Below are positions 1 to 8,343 of a stretch of DNA of 64,000 nucleotides, piece by piece (position 1 is the first letter of the stretch; each line of letters opens with the position of its first letter). The position numbers were made by a program, and so were the translations under genes. The notes beneath the pieces are model-generated. The model was not told the origin of the DNA and made no database searches. It saw only the letters and a program-made list of their open reading frames with translations. The stretch covers positions 1,860,001-1,924,000 of the forward strand of contig NZ_CP032624.1 of assembly GCF_003627055.1 (NCBI RefSeq), read 5' to 3'. Source of the stretch: Gryllotalpicola protaetiae. Its GTDB lineage: Bacteria > Actinomycetota > Actinomycetes > Actinomycetales > Microbacteriaceae.

Positions 1-1438
1 CCTCGATGACCGCGTCCTGCCCCCAGGGAAGCGCGAGGTCGGGGTCGTCGAATCCCTCCGAGTCGACCTTGATGGCGAAGACGATCGCCAGGTCCGCGTG
101 GGCGGCTGCGAGTGCGGATTCGGCCGGACTCATGCCGGGGTCGTATTCGAAGTGCGCGTTCGGAAGAAGCCTGCGGAGCTCGGCGAGGGGCGAGGACGGG
201 TGCAGATACAGGTTCCGCCCGACCCCCATCACGCCGGGGCCGCCGATTCTGATCACCTCGGCGTACCCGTCGGGCGGCACGACCGCGCTCGAGCCGCACC
301 CGCTGGCGACGCCGAGCTGCGCGTGCCCGCCGATCACGACGATCGTGAGCGCCGCGTCGGGCGCGAGTGGAAGGGTGCCGTCGTTCTGCAGCAGCACGAT
401 CCCCTGCCGAGCGGTCTTCAACGCGATCTCGTGATGCGCGGCCAGGTCGATCTCGGGGGCTGACGCCCATCGATCGACCCCGACCGCGAACATCGAGCGA
501 AGAATCCGCCTGACCATGTCGGAAAGCCGCTCTGCGGGGAGCCCGCCGTCGCGGTGGGCCGCGCGCAGACGGTCGGTGAACCACTCGGTCTGCCACATCA
601 TGAGGTCGAGTTGCAGGCCGGATTCCTGGTCGAGACCCGCGAGCGCGGCCTCCCAGCCGGGGGTGCCGCCCCAGTCGGACATCACCCAGCCGCGGAATCC
701 CCAGGTGCGCTTGAGCAGGTCGATCAGCGCGCGGTTTCCGCCGGCGTATTCGCCGTTGATCTTGTTGTACCCGGTCATCACTGCGCCGGGCTGCGACAGC
801 TCGAGGGCGAGTTCGAAGGCGAGCAGATCGGACTCCCGATGCGCTGCCGGGTCGATGATCGCGTCGAGCCAGTGACGGTTCGTCTCGTTGCAGTTCAGCG
901 AGTAGTGCTTGATGGTCGAGATCACACTTTCGTCCTGGATGCCGTTGATCGACTCTGCGCAGAGGACCGCGCTGAGCAGCGGGTCCTCAGACAGGTACTC
1001 GAAGTTGCGTCCGTTGCGGGGGTCGCGCTGAAGGTTGACGCCGCCCGCGAGCTGGATGTTGAAGCCGCGGCTGCGCGCCTCGCGGCCGAGCATGCCGCCC
1101 GAGGTGCGCGCGAGCACCGGATCGAACGTCGCGCCGAGCGCGATGCCGGCTGGCAGGGCGGTCGCGCCGTCCCCTGGGCGATAGCCGGGGTTCGTGACGC
1201 CGAGACTCGCGTCGCTCATGAGCTGCGCAGGCACCCCGAGGCGCGCGACGCCCGGCACGTAGCCGGCGCTCATCGGCGTTCCCTCAGGAATCCGCTCGTC
1301 GCGGACGGTGACCACGTCGTTCGTGCCCATCACGCTGACCAGGAGCGAGAACCGCTCGTCGTCGGTCATCTGCTGTTCGATCTCACGCGCCCGCTCATCG
1401 GCTGATGATGTCGTCGCTGCCTGCTCGGTCGTGAGCAC
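1..1438 (-). CDS. Glycoside hydrolase family 3 beta-glycosidase (partial)
   Basis: Minus-strand frame open to the left edge, so the C-terminus is missing; 479 residues are visible. The GTG start at 1438 follows a strong AAGAGGAGG ribosome site. GH3 landmarks are clear. KH (about residues 177-178) and the RDPRNGRNFEYLSEDP stretch line the substrate pocket. VMSDWGG (about 252-258) carries the catalytic nucleophile Asp at about 255. The second, alpha/beta sandwich domain starts near residue 340 (TARQGIVLLQNDGTLPL). No signal peptide is seen, so it probably acts in the cytoplasm on imported beta-glucosides or similar oligosaccharides; exact sugar specificity cannot be read. It is divergent from a TetR-type regulator across a 156 bp gap holding a repeated operator-like element, so repression by that neighbour is likely. 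Confidence 0.93.
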   Translation of the reverse strand, partial: MLTTEQAATTSSADERAREIEQQMTDDERFSLLVSVMGTNDVVTVRDERIPEGTPMSAGYVPGVARLGVPAQLMSDASLGVTNPGYRPGDGATALPAGIALGATFDPVLARTSGGMLGREARSRGFNIQLAGGVNLQRDPRNGRNFEYLSEDPLLSAVLCAESINGIQDESVISTIKHYSLNCNETNRHWLDAIIDPAAHRESDLLAFELALELSQPGAVMTGYNKINGEYAGGNRALIDLLKRTWGFRGWVMSDWGGTPGWEAALAGLDQESGLQLDLMMWQTEWFTDRLRAAHRDGGLPAERLSDMVRRILRSMFAVGVDRWASAPEIDLAAHHEIALKTARQGIVLLQNDGTLPLAPDAALTIVVIGGHAQLGVASGCGSSAVVPPDGYAEVIRIGGPGVMGVGRNLYLHPSSPLAELRRLLPNAHFEYDPGMSPAESALAAAHADLAIVFAIKVDSEGFDDPDLALPWGQDAVIE

Positions 1439-1477
1439 CGGAGCCTCCTCTTGTCCGTTCCAGGTGTGCAAGTTGGC

Positions 1478-1505
1478 TTAGTGGGCACAAAGTTAGTGGT
1501 CACTA
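1478..1505. promoter_or_regulatory. Tandem operator-like repeat between GH3 gene and TetR gene
   Basis: Two related elements sit 15 bp apart: TTAGTGGGCACAA (1478-1490) and TTAGTGGTCACTA (1493-1505). The second contains a perfect TAGTG-GT-CACTA dyad. A TAGAGT -10 candidate for the TetR gene lies at 1517-1522, putting the dyad over the -35 position. This is a plausible binding site for the adjacent TetR protein. The link to that protein is inferred. Confidence 0.55.
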
Positions 1506-1594
1506 TGGCGCGGCGCTAGAGTCGCAGCATCCTGGAGAGAACGGACAGAGCCCTGAGCGCACCGGAGTCGAAGAAGGTCCAGGGCTCGCCGAAG

Positions 1595-2206
1595 ATGGGC
1601 CGGCCGCCGAAGACCACCATCGGCGACATCGTCGACGCCGCGATCGAGCTTTTCGGGAGCCGAGGGTTCAAAGGCACCACGATTGCGGCGATCGCCGAGC
1701 GAGTGGGGCTGACGGATGCCGGTGTGCTGCATCACTTCCCGACGAAGGCCTCGCTCATCGAGGCGGCGCTCGAGCGCGGCTTGACACTGCAGACGACACG
1801 GATGCAGGAGCTGCTCGCACCCGGTGGCCTCGAGGCGATTCAGCGGATGCGAGACTGGGGCGCGATCGTCGAAGAGAGCCTCGAGCTGACGAGCCTGCAG
1901 ATCGTGATGAGCGCCGAGGGCATCGCGCCGGAGTCGCCCATCCGTGACTACGTGATCGAACGCTATGCGAACACGCACGGCCTCATCGTCGGGCTGATCC
2001 GCCAGGGCATCGAGCGCGGCGAGATCCGCAGCGATGCGGACGCGGACTGGGAGGCGTCGGCGCTGGTCGCCTACCTCGACGGCATCCGCCTGCAACGGTT
2101 CCTCTCGCGCGACCGGCTCGCGCTCGCCGAGTCCGTACGGCGCTACTTCGACCTGCTGGTCGAGCGGCTGGCCGTCGACTACGAGCGCGCCCGACCGACT
2201 CGATAG
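1595..2206 (+). CDS. TetR/AcrR family transcriptional regulator
   Basis: 203 residues. The N-terminal helix-turn-helix is clear: GDIVDAAIELFGSRGFKGTT, then IAERVGLTDAGVLHHFPTK, the usual TetR recognition helix followed by the YYHF-like turn (here LHHF). The remainder is an all-helical ligand-binding domain without a recognisable ligand signature. The start is uncertain. ATG 1595 gives the standard TetR N-terminus, but no close ribosome site precedes it and the frame stays open upstream to a CTG at 1553. A TAGAGT -10 box at 1517-1522 would give a leader of about 65 nt. It probably represses itself and the divergent GH3 gene. Its 3' end overlaps the convergent membrane-protein gene by 28 bp. 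Confidence 0.9.
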   Translation: MGRPPKTTIGDIVDAAIELFGSRGFKGTTIAAIAERVGLTDAGVLHHFPTKASLIEAALERGLTLQTTRMQELLAPGGLEAIQRMRDWGAIVEESLELTSLQIVMSAEGIAPESPIRDYVIERYANTHGLIVGLIRQGIERGEIRSDADADWEASALVAYLDGIRLQRFLSRDRLALAESVRRYFDLLVERLAVDYERARPTR

Positions 2207-2502
2207 CCGACGACGAGGGCAACTGCCACCAGCCCGGCGATGAAGAGCACTGCGCCGGCGAGGTGGATCACCTGCCACAGCGGGTTGTATGAGTACGCCG
2301 CGGCGAACGACGTGCTCTCGTCGTAGGTGAGGTAACGGCGCGGCAGCGGCTGGTAGGCGAACCACCCGAAGCTCGCCGCGCTCGCCCCGACCCGTGTGAG
2401 CAGCCACAGGACGCCGCCGCCGACGGCGACAACGGCGCCGAGCAGCGCAAGCCACCATCTGCTGAACCACGAAGAGAATCGCGGCGCCACATCGTCCGTC
2501 AT
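2179..2502 (-). CDS. Small two-TM membrane protein, unknown function
   Basis: 107 residues, not recognised as a named family. Two hydrophobic segments are visible: about 14-36 (WWLALLGAVVAVGGGVLWLL) and about 78-99 (VIHLAGAVLFIAGLVAVALV). They are separated by an aromatic-rich loop of about 40 residues (FAYQPLPRRYLTYDES). The C-terminus is short and basic, which suggests both ends are cytoplasmic. The ATG start is supported by a TAGGTT -10 box placed 6 nt upstream, the leaderless arrangement common in this window. It overlaps the end of the convergent TetR gene. No function is proposed. Confidence 0.72.
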   Translation of the reverse strand: MTDDVAPRFSSWFSRWWLALLGAVVAVGGGVLWLLTRVGASAASFGWFAYQPLPRRYLTYDESTSFAAAYSYNPLWQVIHLAGAVLFIAGLVAVALVVGYRVGRARS

Positions 2503-2508
2503 GCGCTC

Positions 2509-2514
2509 AACCTA
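2509..2514 (-). promoter_or_regulatory. -10 box, leaderless start
   Basis: TAGGTT on the minus strand, 6 nt before ATG 2502. No Shine-Dalgarno sequence is present, so the transcript probably begins at the start codon. Confidence 0.5.
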
Positions 2515-2536
2515 CGCCGTTCGCTTGACGCGAGCA

Positions 2537-2881
2537 TCAGATGCCGGTGACCAAGCGCACACCGGCACCGAGTTCGTTCATCAGGTATGCCGGGAGTCGC
2601 CCGACAGCGTATGGCTGCAGGAATTCACGGCTGACAGGCCCGAGCTGTGTGACCAGAGCGACGGAATCCTTGTCGAGCCCAGACGCTGCGGCCGGCACGA
2701 GCACGTTGCCGGGAAATGCTTCGAGAGCGAGGTTCGACGTCAGCGGAACGATCTGCACCGTGCTGATCGCTGTCGCCAGCAACCAGTCATCTTGGAAGAT
2801 CACGGCCGGACGGACCTTTGCCGGCTGTGATCCGCGTGGCTGGCCGAAGTCCACCCAGACCACATCGCCGCGTGCGGTCAC
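2537..2881 (-). CDS. mazF: MazF/PemK-like toxin (endoribonuclease)
   Basis: 114 residues with the MazF/PemK fold signature. The N-terminal strand motif GDVVWVDFGQPRGSQPAKVRPAV ends in the family's KxRPA(V/I) element. It is followed by VQIVPLTSNL and a C-terminal DKDSVALVTQLGPVSREFL segment. Members of this family cleave mRNA at short sequences and are neutralised by a small antitoxin encoded just upstream. Here the GTG start overlaps the antitoxin stop by 4 bp (GTGA), so translation is coupled. The conserved RP pair and the Thr/Ser in PLTSN, typical catalytic-site positions, are present, so the toxin looks intact. Target sequence is not predictable. Confidence 0.9.
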   Translation of the reverse strand: MTARGDVVWVDFGQPRGSQPAKVRPAVIFQDDWLLATAISTVQIVPLTSNLALEAFPGNVLVPAAASGLDKDSVALVTQLGPVSREFLQPYAVGRLPAYLMNELGAGVRLVTGI

Positions 2882-3123
2882 CAGTCGCTTCCGGACTCGA
2901 TGACGCGCTGCGCCTCGCTGAGGAAGAGATCGGCGTCAGACGCTCGGCCGACCCGAGTCAGAACCGAGTCGGCGATGGCCGTCAGGCGGCTGGCGCCTTC
3001 GAGCTCGTCGGCCAGCTTGGCGCCTGCGCGTCGATAGAACTCAGAACGACTCATCCCGTTGCGTGCCGCAATGCGCTCGAATCGCTGGAAGTCGTCGTCC
3101 GGAACCGAAATCGCCGTCTTCAT
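2878..3123 (-). CDS. Ribbon-helix-helix antitoxin partner of MazF-like toxin
   Basis: 81 residues beginning MKTAISVPDDDFQRFERIAA. This is a short beta strand followed by helices, typical of MazE/ParD-like ribbon-helix-helix antitoxins. GMSRSEFYRRAG forms the second helix. The C-terminal half (DADLFLSEAQRVIESGSDW) is acidic and probably binds the toxin. ATG 3123 is chosen because the protein then begins directly with the DNA-binding strand, and because a good TATACT -10 box lies exactly 6 nt upstream. A near-palindrome (ATAACCGGTAT, 3133-3143) overlaps that promoter and is a likely autoregulatory operator. It is the first gene of a two-gene toxin-antitoxin operon. Confidence 0.88.
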   Translation of the reverse strand: MKTAISVPDDDFQRFERIAARNGMSRSEFYRRAGAKLADELEGASRLTAIADSVLTRVGRASDADLFLSEAQRVIESGSDW

Positions 3124-3129
3124 CCCCCG

Positions 3130-3143
3130 AGTATAACCGGTAT
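3130..3143 (-). promoter_or_regulatory. Promoter and candidate autoregulatory operator of the toxin-antitoxin operon
   Basis: TATACT (-10, 3135-3130 on the minus strand) lies 6 nt before ATG 3123. It overlaps the near-palindrome ATAACCGGTAT (3133-3143), a plausible binding site for the ribbon-helix-helix antitoxin. Confidence 0.5.
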
Positions 3144-3268
3144 GACCACGCCGCGGATCACGATCAGGTGCGTGTTCGCGTCGCCGATCGAGCCCATTGC
3201 CCGATCCTGCCGCGCGGCCGATGGCGAGCCGCGCGCGCGGGCCGGGCGGCACTGTCAGCGCCGCGGGT

Positions 3269-3274
3269 TAGCGT
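3269..3274 (+). promoter_or_regulatory. -10 box, leaderless start
   Basis: TAGCGT, 6 nt before ATG 3281. The spacing favours ATG 3281 over the in-frame GTG 3275 as start of the glycosylase gene. Confidence 0.45.
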
Positions 3275-3280
3275 GTGGGC

Positions 3281-4234
3281 ATGACGTTGACGGATGCCTC
3301 GGCTGAAGCATCCGTCGACGAATCCGCCGGCCCGCTCAGCACCGTCTACGACCCCGCGTTGCCCGTCGACCTGCGCGCGACACTCGGGCCGCTCGGGCGC
3401 GGCCCCTACGACCCGACGACCCAGTGGCAGGGCTCAGCGGTCTGGCGTACCTTCACCAGCCCGGAGGGACCGGTGACCCTGCGGCTCGAGCAGAGCAGCA
3501 CAGGCGCACCGGTGCGGGCACGAGCCTGGGGGCCCGGCAGAGAGTGGGCGATCGACGGGGTTCCGCGGCTGCTCGGGCGCGACGACGACTGGTCGCAGCT
3601 CGATCTGTCCAGGCATCCGTTCTTGGCTGAGACCCTGCGTCGCCTGCCCGGCCTGCGCCTGCCCGCGACCCGCCGCGTGTTCGAGGCGATGGCGCCCGCG
3701 ATCATCGAGCAGAAGGTGACGAGCCTCGAGGCGTACCGCGAGTGGGCCAGGCTCGTGACCCGCTTCGGCGCCCTGCCGCCCGGGCCGCGCCCGGCGATGC
3801 CCCGCAAGCTGCGCGTCTCGCCGACGCCCGAGGCCTGGCGCGCGATCCCGAGCTGGGAATGGCATCAGGCGGGCGTCGACCCCACCCGCAGTCGGACGCT
3901 CGTGAACGCCGCGAGCCGCGCGAGCGCGATCGAGCGAGCAGAGAATGCCGCGATCCTGACGACCCTGCCCGGCATCGGCCCCTGGACGGCGGCCGAGACT
4001 CTCCAGCGCAGCCACGGCGACCCCGACCAGGTGTCGGTCGGCGACTACCACGTGCCGCACTTCGTGGGCTACGCGCTCGCGGGCGACCGGCACTGCGACG
4101 ACGCCGGCATGCTCGAGCTGCTCGCCCCCTGGGCAGGGCAGCGGCAGCGGGTCGTGCGACTGATCCTCGCGAGCGGGCGACTGCCCGAGAGGCGCGGCCC
4201 GCGGGCGACGCTCACCGATCATCGGCGTCGCTAG
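3281..4234 (+). CDS. AlkA-type DNA-3-methyladenine glycosylase (HhH-GPD)
   Basis: 317 residues from ATG 3281. The HhH-GPD superfamily hallmark is near residue 225: LPGIGPWTAAE, a helix-hairpin-helix motif. It is followed by VSVGDYHVPHFVGYAL, whose Asp matches the catalytic aspartate of AlkA/OGG-type glycosylases. MAPAIIEQKVT is the conserved helix that precedes the hairpin in this family. The protein should excise alkylated bases in base-excision repair. The long N-terminal domain (about 100 residues) is consistent with the AlkA subgroup rather than endonuclease III, and no iron-sulfur cysteine cluster is present. It stands 16 bp upstream of putA, but a separate -10 box precedes that gene, so the two are probably not strictly one operon. 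Confidence 0.88.
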   Translation: MTLTDASAEASVDESAGPLSTVYDPALPVDLRATLGPLGRGPYDPTTQWQGSAVWRTFTSPEGPVTLRLEQSSTGAPVRARAWGPGREWAIDGVPRLLGRDDDWSQLDLSRHPFLAETLRRLPGLRLPATRRVFEAMAPAIIEQKVTSLEAYREWARLVTRFGALPPGPRPAMPRKLRVSPTPEAWRAIPSWEWHQAGVDPTRSRTLVNAASRASAIERAENAAILTTLPGIGPWTAAETLQRSHGDPDQVSVGDYHVPHFVGYALAGDRHCDDAGMLELLAPWAGQRQRVVRLILASGRLPERRGPRATLTDHRRR

Positions 4235-4237
4235 AAA

Positions 4238-4243
4238 TATCCT
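4238..4243 (+). promoter_or_regulatory. -10 box, leaderless start of putA
   Basis: TATCCT, 7 nt before ATG 4251, overlapping the 3' end region of the preceding glycosylase gene. Confidence 0.45.
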
Positions 4244-4250
4244 CGGAAGC

Positions 4251-7200
4251 ATGGGGAGCCAGGCGAACGTGAGCGAGCTGCAATCCGTCGCCGAGGCCGC
4301 GGCCCGGCAGGTGCGTGCGTGGCTCGCCGAACCGGCCCAGCAGTGGCCGACCGGCGCCCGCCGCCTTGCCGAGCTGCTGCGCGAAGAGAGCGGTCTCGAC
4401 TTCGCCGTCCAGTTCGTCGACGGGGTCGCGAGGCCACGCGACCTGAGCGTCGCGGCTCGGCGCCTGCACGAGCTCTCGGGACGGGTGCCCGCCTCGCTGC
4501 ACGGCGGGCTGCGCACCGCGCTCGGACTCGGCGGCCAGGTCGGCCCGGTGCTGCCGTGGGTCGTCGTCCCGGCAGCCAGAGCGGCGCTCAGACGGCTCGT
4601 CGGGCACCTCGTCGTCGATGCGACGCCTGCGAAGCTCGGGCCGGCGCTCGAGCGCCTCAGGCAGGGCGGCCACCGCCTGAACCTCAACCTGCTCGGCGAA
4701 GCGGTGCTGGGCGAAGAAGAGGCAGGGAGCCGGCTCGCGGGCATCCGCGCGCTGCTCGAGCGCCCTGACGTCGACTACGTGAGCGTCAAGGTCAGCAACG
4801 TCGTCAGCAATGTGAACCTGTGGGGCTTCGACGACGCCGTGGCCCGAGTCGCCCAGCGGCTCACGCCTCTCTATGAGCTCGCGGGCGCGGGCGGCGAGAC
4901 GTCGGTCGCGCCCGGCCGCACCAAGTTCATCAACCTCGACATGGAGGAGTACAAGGACCTCGACCTCACCGTCGCAGTGTTCAAGCGAGTGCTCTCCAAC
5001 CCGCGCCTCGCGCATCTCGAGGCGGGCATCGTGCTGCAGGCCTACCTGCCCGATGCGCTCGACGCCCTGCAGGACCTGACCGAATGGGCGCAGGCCCGTC
5101 GCGCGGCGGGCGGCGCGGCGATCAAGGTGCGGCTCGTCAAGGGCGCGAACCTGCCGATGGAGCGCGTCGACGCCGAGCTGCACGGCTGGCCGCTCGCGAC
5201 GTGGGGCAGCAAACTCGGCACCGACGTCAACTACAAGCGCGTGCTCGACTGGGCCCTGACGAGCGAGCACACGGATGCCGTGCGCATCGGCGTCGCGGGC
5301 CACAACCTCTTCGACGTGGCGTTCGCATGGGAGTTGGCGGGGGTGCGCGGTGTTCGCGACCGCATCGATTTCGAGATGCTGCTGGGCATGGCGACGGATG
5401 CCGTCGCGAGAACCGTCGGCGGTCTGACGCTGTACACCCCCGTGGTGCGCCCTGAAGAGTTCGACGTCGCGATCTCGTACCTCGTGCGTCGCCTGGAGGA
5501 GAACGGCTCGCCCGAGAACTTCATGTCGGCCACCTTCGAGCTGAGCGGCCACGGGCCGAACACCGACGAGCTGTTCGAACGCGAGCGCGGCCGCTTCCTC
5601 GACGCGGTCGAGCGCTACGAGGCCGTGCGCGAGCCGGTAGGGGTCGCCCCACTGCCGAACCGCCGTCAGGACCGCGCCCGCGAATGGCAGGACGAGAACG
5701 CGACGGCGCTGTTCCACCCCCGCGTCGACCCCGTCGACCCGGCCGGCCAGGCCGCGGGCGACGCGGGCCTCACGAGCGCCGTGCTGGGGCTGCCGCAGCA
5801 GGACGCATGGGTGCAGGCATCCCCAGCCGCCCGCAAAGCCGCCGCCTTCGCGCCGCCGCTGCCCGCCGAGTGGCAGGCGCGCGGCGACCGGCAGACGTTC
5901 CGCAACGAGTCCGACAGCGACCCGTCGCGGGCGGCGAACCGGGCGTGGGCGAAGCGGATCCTCGCCCGCGTGCCGGGAAGCGACCTCGGCATCGCGGCGG
6001 TCATCGCGGCGCGGGTCTCCGACGAGCGCCGGCTCGACCAGCTGATCGCCGCCGTGCGCGCGGCGGGCGTGCGCTGGGCGCAGGCGCCGGGAAGCGAGCG
6101 GGCCGACGTGCTCGACTTCGCAGGGCTCGCGATCGCGGCCAACCGCGACCAGCTGATCGAGATCATGGTCGCCGAGACGGGAAAGACCTTCGCAGAGGCC
6201 GATGTCGAGGTGACCGAGGCGGCCGACTTCGCGCACTACTACGCGGCGCTCGCCCGTGAGCTCGACACCGTGCAGGGCGCCCGCTTCGAGCCGAGCGCGC
6301 TCACGGTTGTCACGCCGCCCTGGAACTTCCCCGTCTCGATCCCCGCGGGCGGGGTGCTCAGCGCGCTCGCCGCGGGCAGCGGCGTCATCGTCAAGCCGGC
6401 GCCTCAGGCGAAGCGGTGCGCGGCGGTGCTGGTCGACGTGCTGCACCGCGCGGGCATCCCTCGCGACGCCCTCGCGCTCGTCGACGTCGACGAGGAAGCA
6501 GAGGTCAGCAGGCAGCTCATCACCGACGACCGCGTCGACCGGGTGATCCTCACCGGGTCGTTCGAGACGGCGCAGCTGTTCCGCTCGTGGCGCCCCGATC
6601 TGCCGCTGCTCGCCGAGACGAGCGGCAAGAACGCCATCGTGGTCACCCCGAGCGCCGACTACGACCTCGCGGTTGCCGACATCGTGAAGAGCGCGTTCGG
6701 CAACGCGGGGCAGAAGTGCTCCGCGGCATCCCTCGTGATCCTCGTCGGATCGGTCGCCGACGACGCGCGCTTCCGTCGTCAGCTGGTCGACGCGGCACGC
6801 AGCCTGCGCGTCGGACCCGCGACGGATGCCGCGACCGAGCTCGGCCCGCTCGTGCAGCCGCCGACGGGCAAGCTCGCGTGGGCGCTCACCGAGCTCGACG
6901 ACGGGGAGACCTGGCTCGTGCGGCCGCGGCGCGTCGACACGGAGGGCGACGACGCCCGCCTGTGGTCGCCGGGCATCAAGACCGGCGTCGCGGCCGGCAG
7001 TCGCACGCACCTCACCGAGTTCTTCGGCCCGGTGCTCGGGGTCATGCGCGCGCGCACGCTCGCCGAGGCGATCCGGCTGCAGAACGCCGTCGAATACGGC
7101 CTCACCGCGGGCCTGCACTCGCTCGATGCGCGCGAGATCGCGCAGTGGCTGCGGGCGGTGGAGGCCGGCAATCTCTACGTCAACCGGCACATCACGGGCG

Positions 7201-7973
7201 CGATCGTGCAGCGCCAGTCGTTCGGCGGCTGGAAGAAGTCGGCGGTCGGCCCGACGGTGAAGGCAGGCGGCCCGAACACGCTGTTCCCGCTCGGCACCTG
7301 GGCGAGCGTGCCCGGCGAGCAGAGCCACAGCCTGCACCTGCGCGGGCTCGACCCCGACGTGCAGCAGCTCATCGAGCTCAGCCAGTCCGAGCTCGCCTAC
7401 GAGGACTTCGACCTCGTGCGCCGCTCGGCACTGTCAGACGCGATCGCCTACGCCACCGAATACGGGCGGGTGGCGGATGCCGCAGGCCTCACGTCCGAGC
7501 GCAATCTGTTCCGCTACCGGCCGGTGCCCGCGAGCATCCGCCTCGGCGACGACGGCAGGCTGCCCGAACTGCTGCGGGTGCTCGCCGCGGCATCCGTCTC
7601 GCGCACCCGTTATGACGTGTCCACCAGCGCGTCGCTGCCGGCCGGGATCGCGACCTGGCTCGAGGCGCACAGCGTGCCGGTGAAGATCGAGGACGACGAC
7701 GCCTGGCTCGCGCGGCTCGCCTTCCGGCCAGAGACCATCGAGGTCGGCGGTCCGGCGATGCACCCGAAGCCCATTCATCGCATCCGGCTGATCGGCGGCA
7801 ACGGGCTCGCCGCTGCCCGCGCGCTTCGCGGCGACCCGGAGGTCGCGATCTATGACGCGCCCGTCACCGCATCGGGGCGGGTCGAGTTGCTGCCGTTCTT
7901 CCGCGAGCAGTCCATCTCGATCACGAACCATCGCTACGGTGCGGTGGCGCATCTGACCGACGATGTGATCTAG
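4251..7973 (+). CDS. putA: Bifunctional proline dehydrogenase / glutamate-semialdehyde dehydrogenase
   Basis: 1240 residues covering both steps of proline catabolism to glutamate. The N-terminal half is the FAD-dependent proline dehydrogenase barrel: LNLNLLGEAVLGEEEA, DYVSVKVSNVVSNVN, FINLDMEEYKDLDLTV, IVLQAYLPDALDAL, VRLVKGANLPMERV. The C-terminal half is an NAD-dependent aldehyde dehydrogenase. TPPWNFPVSIPAGG leads to the catalytic Glu (about 789, in LLAETSGKNA) and the catalytic Cys (about 823, in GNAGQKCSAAS). A further C-terminal extension of about 200 residues follows the dehydrogenase fold, as in other long PutA proteins. No N-terminal ribbon-helix-helix DNA-binding domain is seen, so it is a pure enzyme rather than an autorepressor. 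The convergent downstream gene is a GntR regulator. Confidence 0.96.
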   Translation: MGSQANVSELQSVAEAAARQVRAWLAEPAQQWPTGARRLAELLREESGLDFAVQFVDGVARPRDLSVAARRLHELSGRVPASLHGGLRTALGLGGQVGPVLPWVVVPAARAALRRLVGHLVVDATPAKLGPALERLRQGGHRLNLNLLGEAVLGEEEAGSRLAGIRALLERPDVDYVSVKVSNVVSNVNLWGFDDAVARVAQRLTPLYELAGAGGETSVAPGRTKFINLDMEEYKDLDLTVAVFKRVLSNPRLAHLEAGIVLQAYLPDALDALQDLTEWAQARRAAGGAAIKVRLVKGANLPMERVDAELHGWPLATWGSKLGTDVNYKRVLDWALTSEHTDAVRIGVAGHNLFDVAFAWELAGVRGVRDRIDFEMLLGMATDAVARTVGGLTLYTPVVRPEEFDVAISYLVRRLEENGSPENFMSATFELSGHGPNTDELFERERGRFLDAVERYEAVREPVGVAPLPNRRQDRAREWQDENATALFHPRVDPVDPAGQAAGDAGLTSAVLGLPQQDAWVQASPAARKAAAFAPPLPAEWQARGDRQTFRNESDSDPSRAANRAWAKRILARVPGSDLGIAAVIAARVSDERRLDQLIAAVRAAGVRWAQAPGSERADVLDFAGLAIAANRDQLIEIMVAETGKTFAEADVEVTEAADFAHYYAALARELDTVQGARFEPSALTVVTPPWNFPVSIPAGGVLSALAAGSGVIVKPAPQAKRCAAVLVDVLHRAGIPRDALALVDVDEEAEVSRQLITDDRVDRVILTGSFETAQLFRSWRPDLPLLAETSGKNAIVVTPSADYDLAVADIVKSAFGNAGQKCSAASLVILVGSVADDARFRRQLVDAARSLRVGPATDAATELGPLVQPPTGKLAWALTELDDGETWLVRPRRVDTEGDDARLWSPGIKTGVAAGSRTHLTEFFGPVLGVMRARTLAEAIRLQNAVEYGLTAGLHSLDAREIAQWLRAVEAGNLYVNRHITGAIVQRQSFGGWKKSAVGPTVKAGGPNTLFPLGTWASVPGEQSHSLHLRGLDPDVQQLIELSQSELAYEDFDLVRRSALSDAIAYATEYGRVADAAGLTSERNLFRYRPVPASIRLGDDGRLPELLRVLAAASVSRTRYDVSTSASLPAGIATWLEAHSVPVKIEDDDAWLARLAFRPETIEVGGPAMHPKPIHRIRLIGGNGLAAARALRGDPEVAIYDAPVTASGRVELLPFFREQSISITNHRYGAVAHLTDDVI

Positions 7974-7977
7974 CGCC

Positions 7978-8343
7978 TCAGCGAAGCTCCGCCTTGATCG
8001 CTGCGATGACGGCCTGCTCGGCTTCCCGCACGCTCGCGCCCAGGCTCGCAGCCTTGCGTGCGAACTGCGTCGCGGCGGCCTGGAGCTGCTGCTGGACCGC
8101 GTCGCCCTGGTTCGCGATGAACGAGCCGCGACGGCCGAACGTCTCGACGATGCCGTCCTCTTCCAAGAGGCGGTACGCGCGGGCCACGGTGTTCACAGCG
8201 ATGCCGAGCTGATCGGCCAGCTGGCGCACTGTCGGCAGCTTCACCCCGGGCGGCAATGAGCCCTCCCGCACCGCGTTCAGCAGCTGGATTCTCACCTGCT
8301 CCGACGCGGGTGCAGGGTTTGCGGCGTCAATTCTCAGTTCCAT
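7978..8343 (-). CDS. GntR family regulator, YtrA-like subgroup
   Basis: 121 residues. A GntR winged helix fills the N-terminal 75 residues: EQVRIQLLNAVREGSLPPG, then LPTVRQLADQLGIAVNTVARAYRLLEEDGIVE and the wing GRRGSFIA. Only about 45 residues follow, forming one or two helices rich in Ala and Gln. This short C-terminus is diagnostic of the YtrA subgroup, which lacks a large ligand-binding domain and usually controls an adjacent ABC transporter operon. No such transporter lies next to it here, so its target is unknown. The ATG has a purine-rich AAGGGGGG ribosome site. The gene converges on putA with a 4 bp gap. Confidence 0.9.
   Translation of the reverse strand: MELRIDAANPAPASEQVRIQLLNAVREGSLPPGVKLPTVRQLADQLGIAVNTVARAYRLLEEDGIVETFGRRGSFIANQGDAVQQQLQAAATQFARKAASLGASVREAEQAVIAAIKAELR

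Noticed and set aside
4212-7337. 1041-codon open frame on the minus strand opposite putA
   Set aside because: Arg/Ala/Glu-rich shadow of a high-GC gene with no domain; putA on the plus strand explains the sequence.
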